Below, piece after piece: positions 63,468 to 64,000 of a stretch of 64,000 nt of DNA. Numbering within the stretch: the stretch's first letter is position 1; each line of letters starts with the position of its first letter. Source of the DNA: Mycobacterium sp. 050128 (GTDB lineage Bacteria > Actinomycetota > Actinomycetes > Mycobacteriales > Mycobacteriaceae); contig NZ_JAZGLW010000003.1 in NCBI RefSeq assembly GCF_036409155.1, forward strand, positions 186,001-250,000. The letters run 5' to 3'. The notes beneath the pieces were generated by a model. It searched no databases, was not told where the DNA came from, and saw nothing but the letters and a program-made list of their open reading frames with translations. The position numbers and the translations under genes are program-made.

Positions 63468-64000
63468 ATGTGTTCCGCGGCTGTCATGGATCGTGAGGAG
63501 GTCACGGCGGCCTTCGATGCGTTGGACGCCGCGGTCGACGGTGTGCTCGGGCTGGATCTTGACGCCTTGACCACGCCGGAATGGTTGGCGCTGTTGGAGC
63601 GCACCGAGCGAGTGCGGCGGCGATTGCCGGCCATCGACCATCGGCTGATCAACCAGATTGCCCGTCAAGCCACTCCAGCGGAGTTAGGCGGCAAACTCTC
63701 CCACGCGATCGCCGAGTCGGCGTTGATCAGCCGTGCCGAGGCCGCCCGCCGGATCCGGGAAGCGGCCGATCTGGGTGAGCGATGCGGACTGACCGGTGAG
63801 CCGTTGGCACCGGTGTTGGCTGCTGCTGCCGCCGCGCAACGGGACGGCATGTTGGGTTCGGGGCAGATCGCGGTGATCCGGCGGTTCTATCACCAGTTGC
63901 CCGGCTGGATCGACGCCGTGACGCGCGAGCAGGTCGAGGCGAAGTTGGCCAAGGAGGGCACCCAATATCGTCCCGAGCAGTTGGCCGGGCTGGCCGACAC
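63468..64000 (+). CDS. DUF222/HNH endonuclease family protein (3' truncated by window)
   Basis: The frame is open from ATG 63468 to the window end (177 codons). The sequence MDREEVTAAFDALDAAVDG, RRLPAIDHRLINQIARQ and AEAARRIREAADLGER matches the DUF222 domain found in mycobacterial 13E12-repeat proteins, which usually end in an HNH nuclease domain outside this window. These genes are multicopy in mycobacteria and often linked to repeat or mobile sequences. Function is unproven. Confidence 0.85.
   Translation, partial: MCSAAVMDREEVTAAFDALDAAVDGVLGLDLDALTTPEWLALLERTERVRRRLPAIDHRLINQIARQATPAELGGKLSHAIAESALISRAEAARRIREAADLGERCGLTGEPLAPVLAAAAAAQRDGMLGSGQIAVIRRFYHQLPGWIDAVTREQVEAKLAKEGTQYRPEQLAGLAD

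Overview
The window is chromosomal DNA of a Mycobacterium. It carries the mycobacterial FAS-II operon (fabD-acpM-kasA-kasB-accD6) with its regulator mabR, homodimeric-type aceE, ahpE, the ptkA/ptpA pair, the glnA1-glnE-glnA2 set, panB, the caeA protease pair, rnpB and lipA-lipB. From recall, the backbone follows M. tuberculosis Rv2258c back to Rv2217 in inverted order. DNA is high-GC throughout, with many GTG/TTG starts, 4-base stop/start overlaps and start codons placed a few bases after a TANNNT -10 box (leaderless style). It is not M. tuberculosis, because several gene blocks interrupt the conserved order. The species cannot be named from the sequence alone.

Layout. 1-9.7 kb: end of a SAM methyltransferase, a beta-lactamase-fold protein, a DUF3145 protein, a 38-bp tandem repeat, a secreted protein, a lipid kinase and FAD oxidase pair, a TetR-glpD pair and an FAD monooxygenase. 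9.7-19.5 kb: accD6, kasB, kasA, acpM, fabD, mabR and aceE, all leftward, with an inverted-repeat promoter between mabR and fabD. 19.6-21.3 kb: lipoprotein, DUF3052, ahpE, tRNA-Val. 21.3-29.3 kb: accessory block (SDR-TetR under a double palindromic operator, DUF2510 membrane protein, glycosyltransferase, DUF732 protein behind a hairpin-rich leader, DinB-fold protein, epoxide hydrolase, VOC protein). 29.3-37.4 kb: DUF2236, cobD, SURF1, ptpA, ptkA, cobC, NIF3, zinc ribbon, RNase H/phosphatase. 37.4-39.5 kb: TetR and a ferredoxin-P450 pair. 39.7-47.1 kb: rnpB, CYTH-CHAD, small exported proteins, panB and two tandem caeA-type proteases. 47.5-51.9 kb: glnA2 and glnE. 51.9-58.5 kb: second accessory block, placed between glnE and glnA1. 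58.7-64 kb: glnA1, RDD protein, DUF4191, lipA, lipB and a DUF222/HNH gene running off the end.

The most unusual item is the leftward pair at 55344-58452. A transmembrane Ser/Thr kinase with a cysteine-bearing external domain is followed 52 bp later by a protein joining a cytoplasmic TIR domain, a helical linker, one membrane span and an external PknH_C-type sensor domain. This looks like an envelope-sensing TIR module. Further points are a 20-bp tandem repeat family (GAGTGYGCGC core) in two convergent gene junctions with a related motif in a third, and several well-formed operators.
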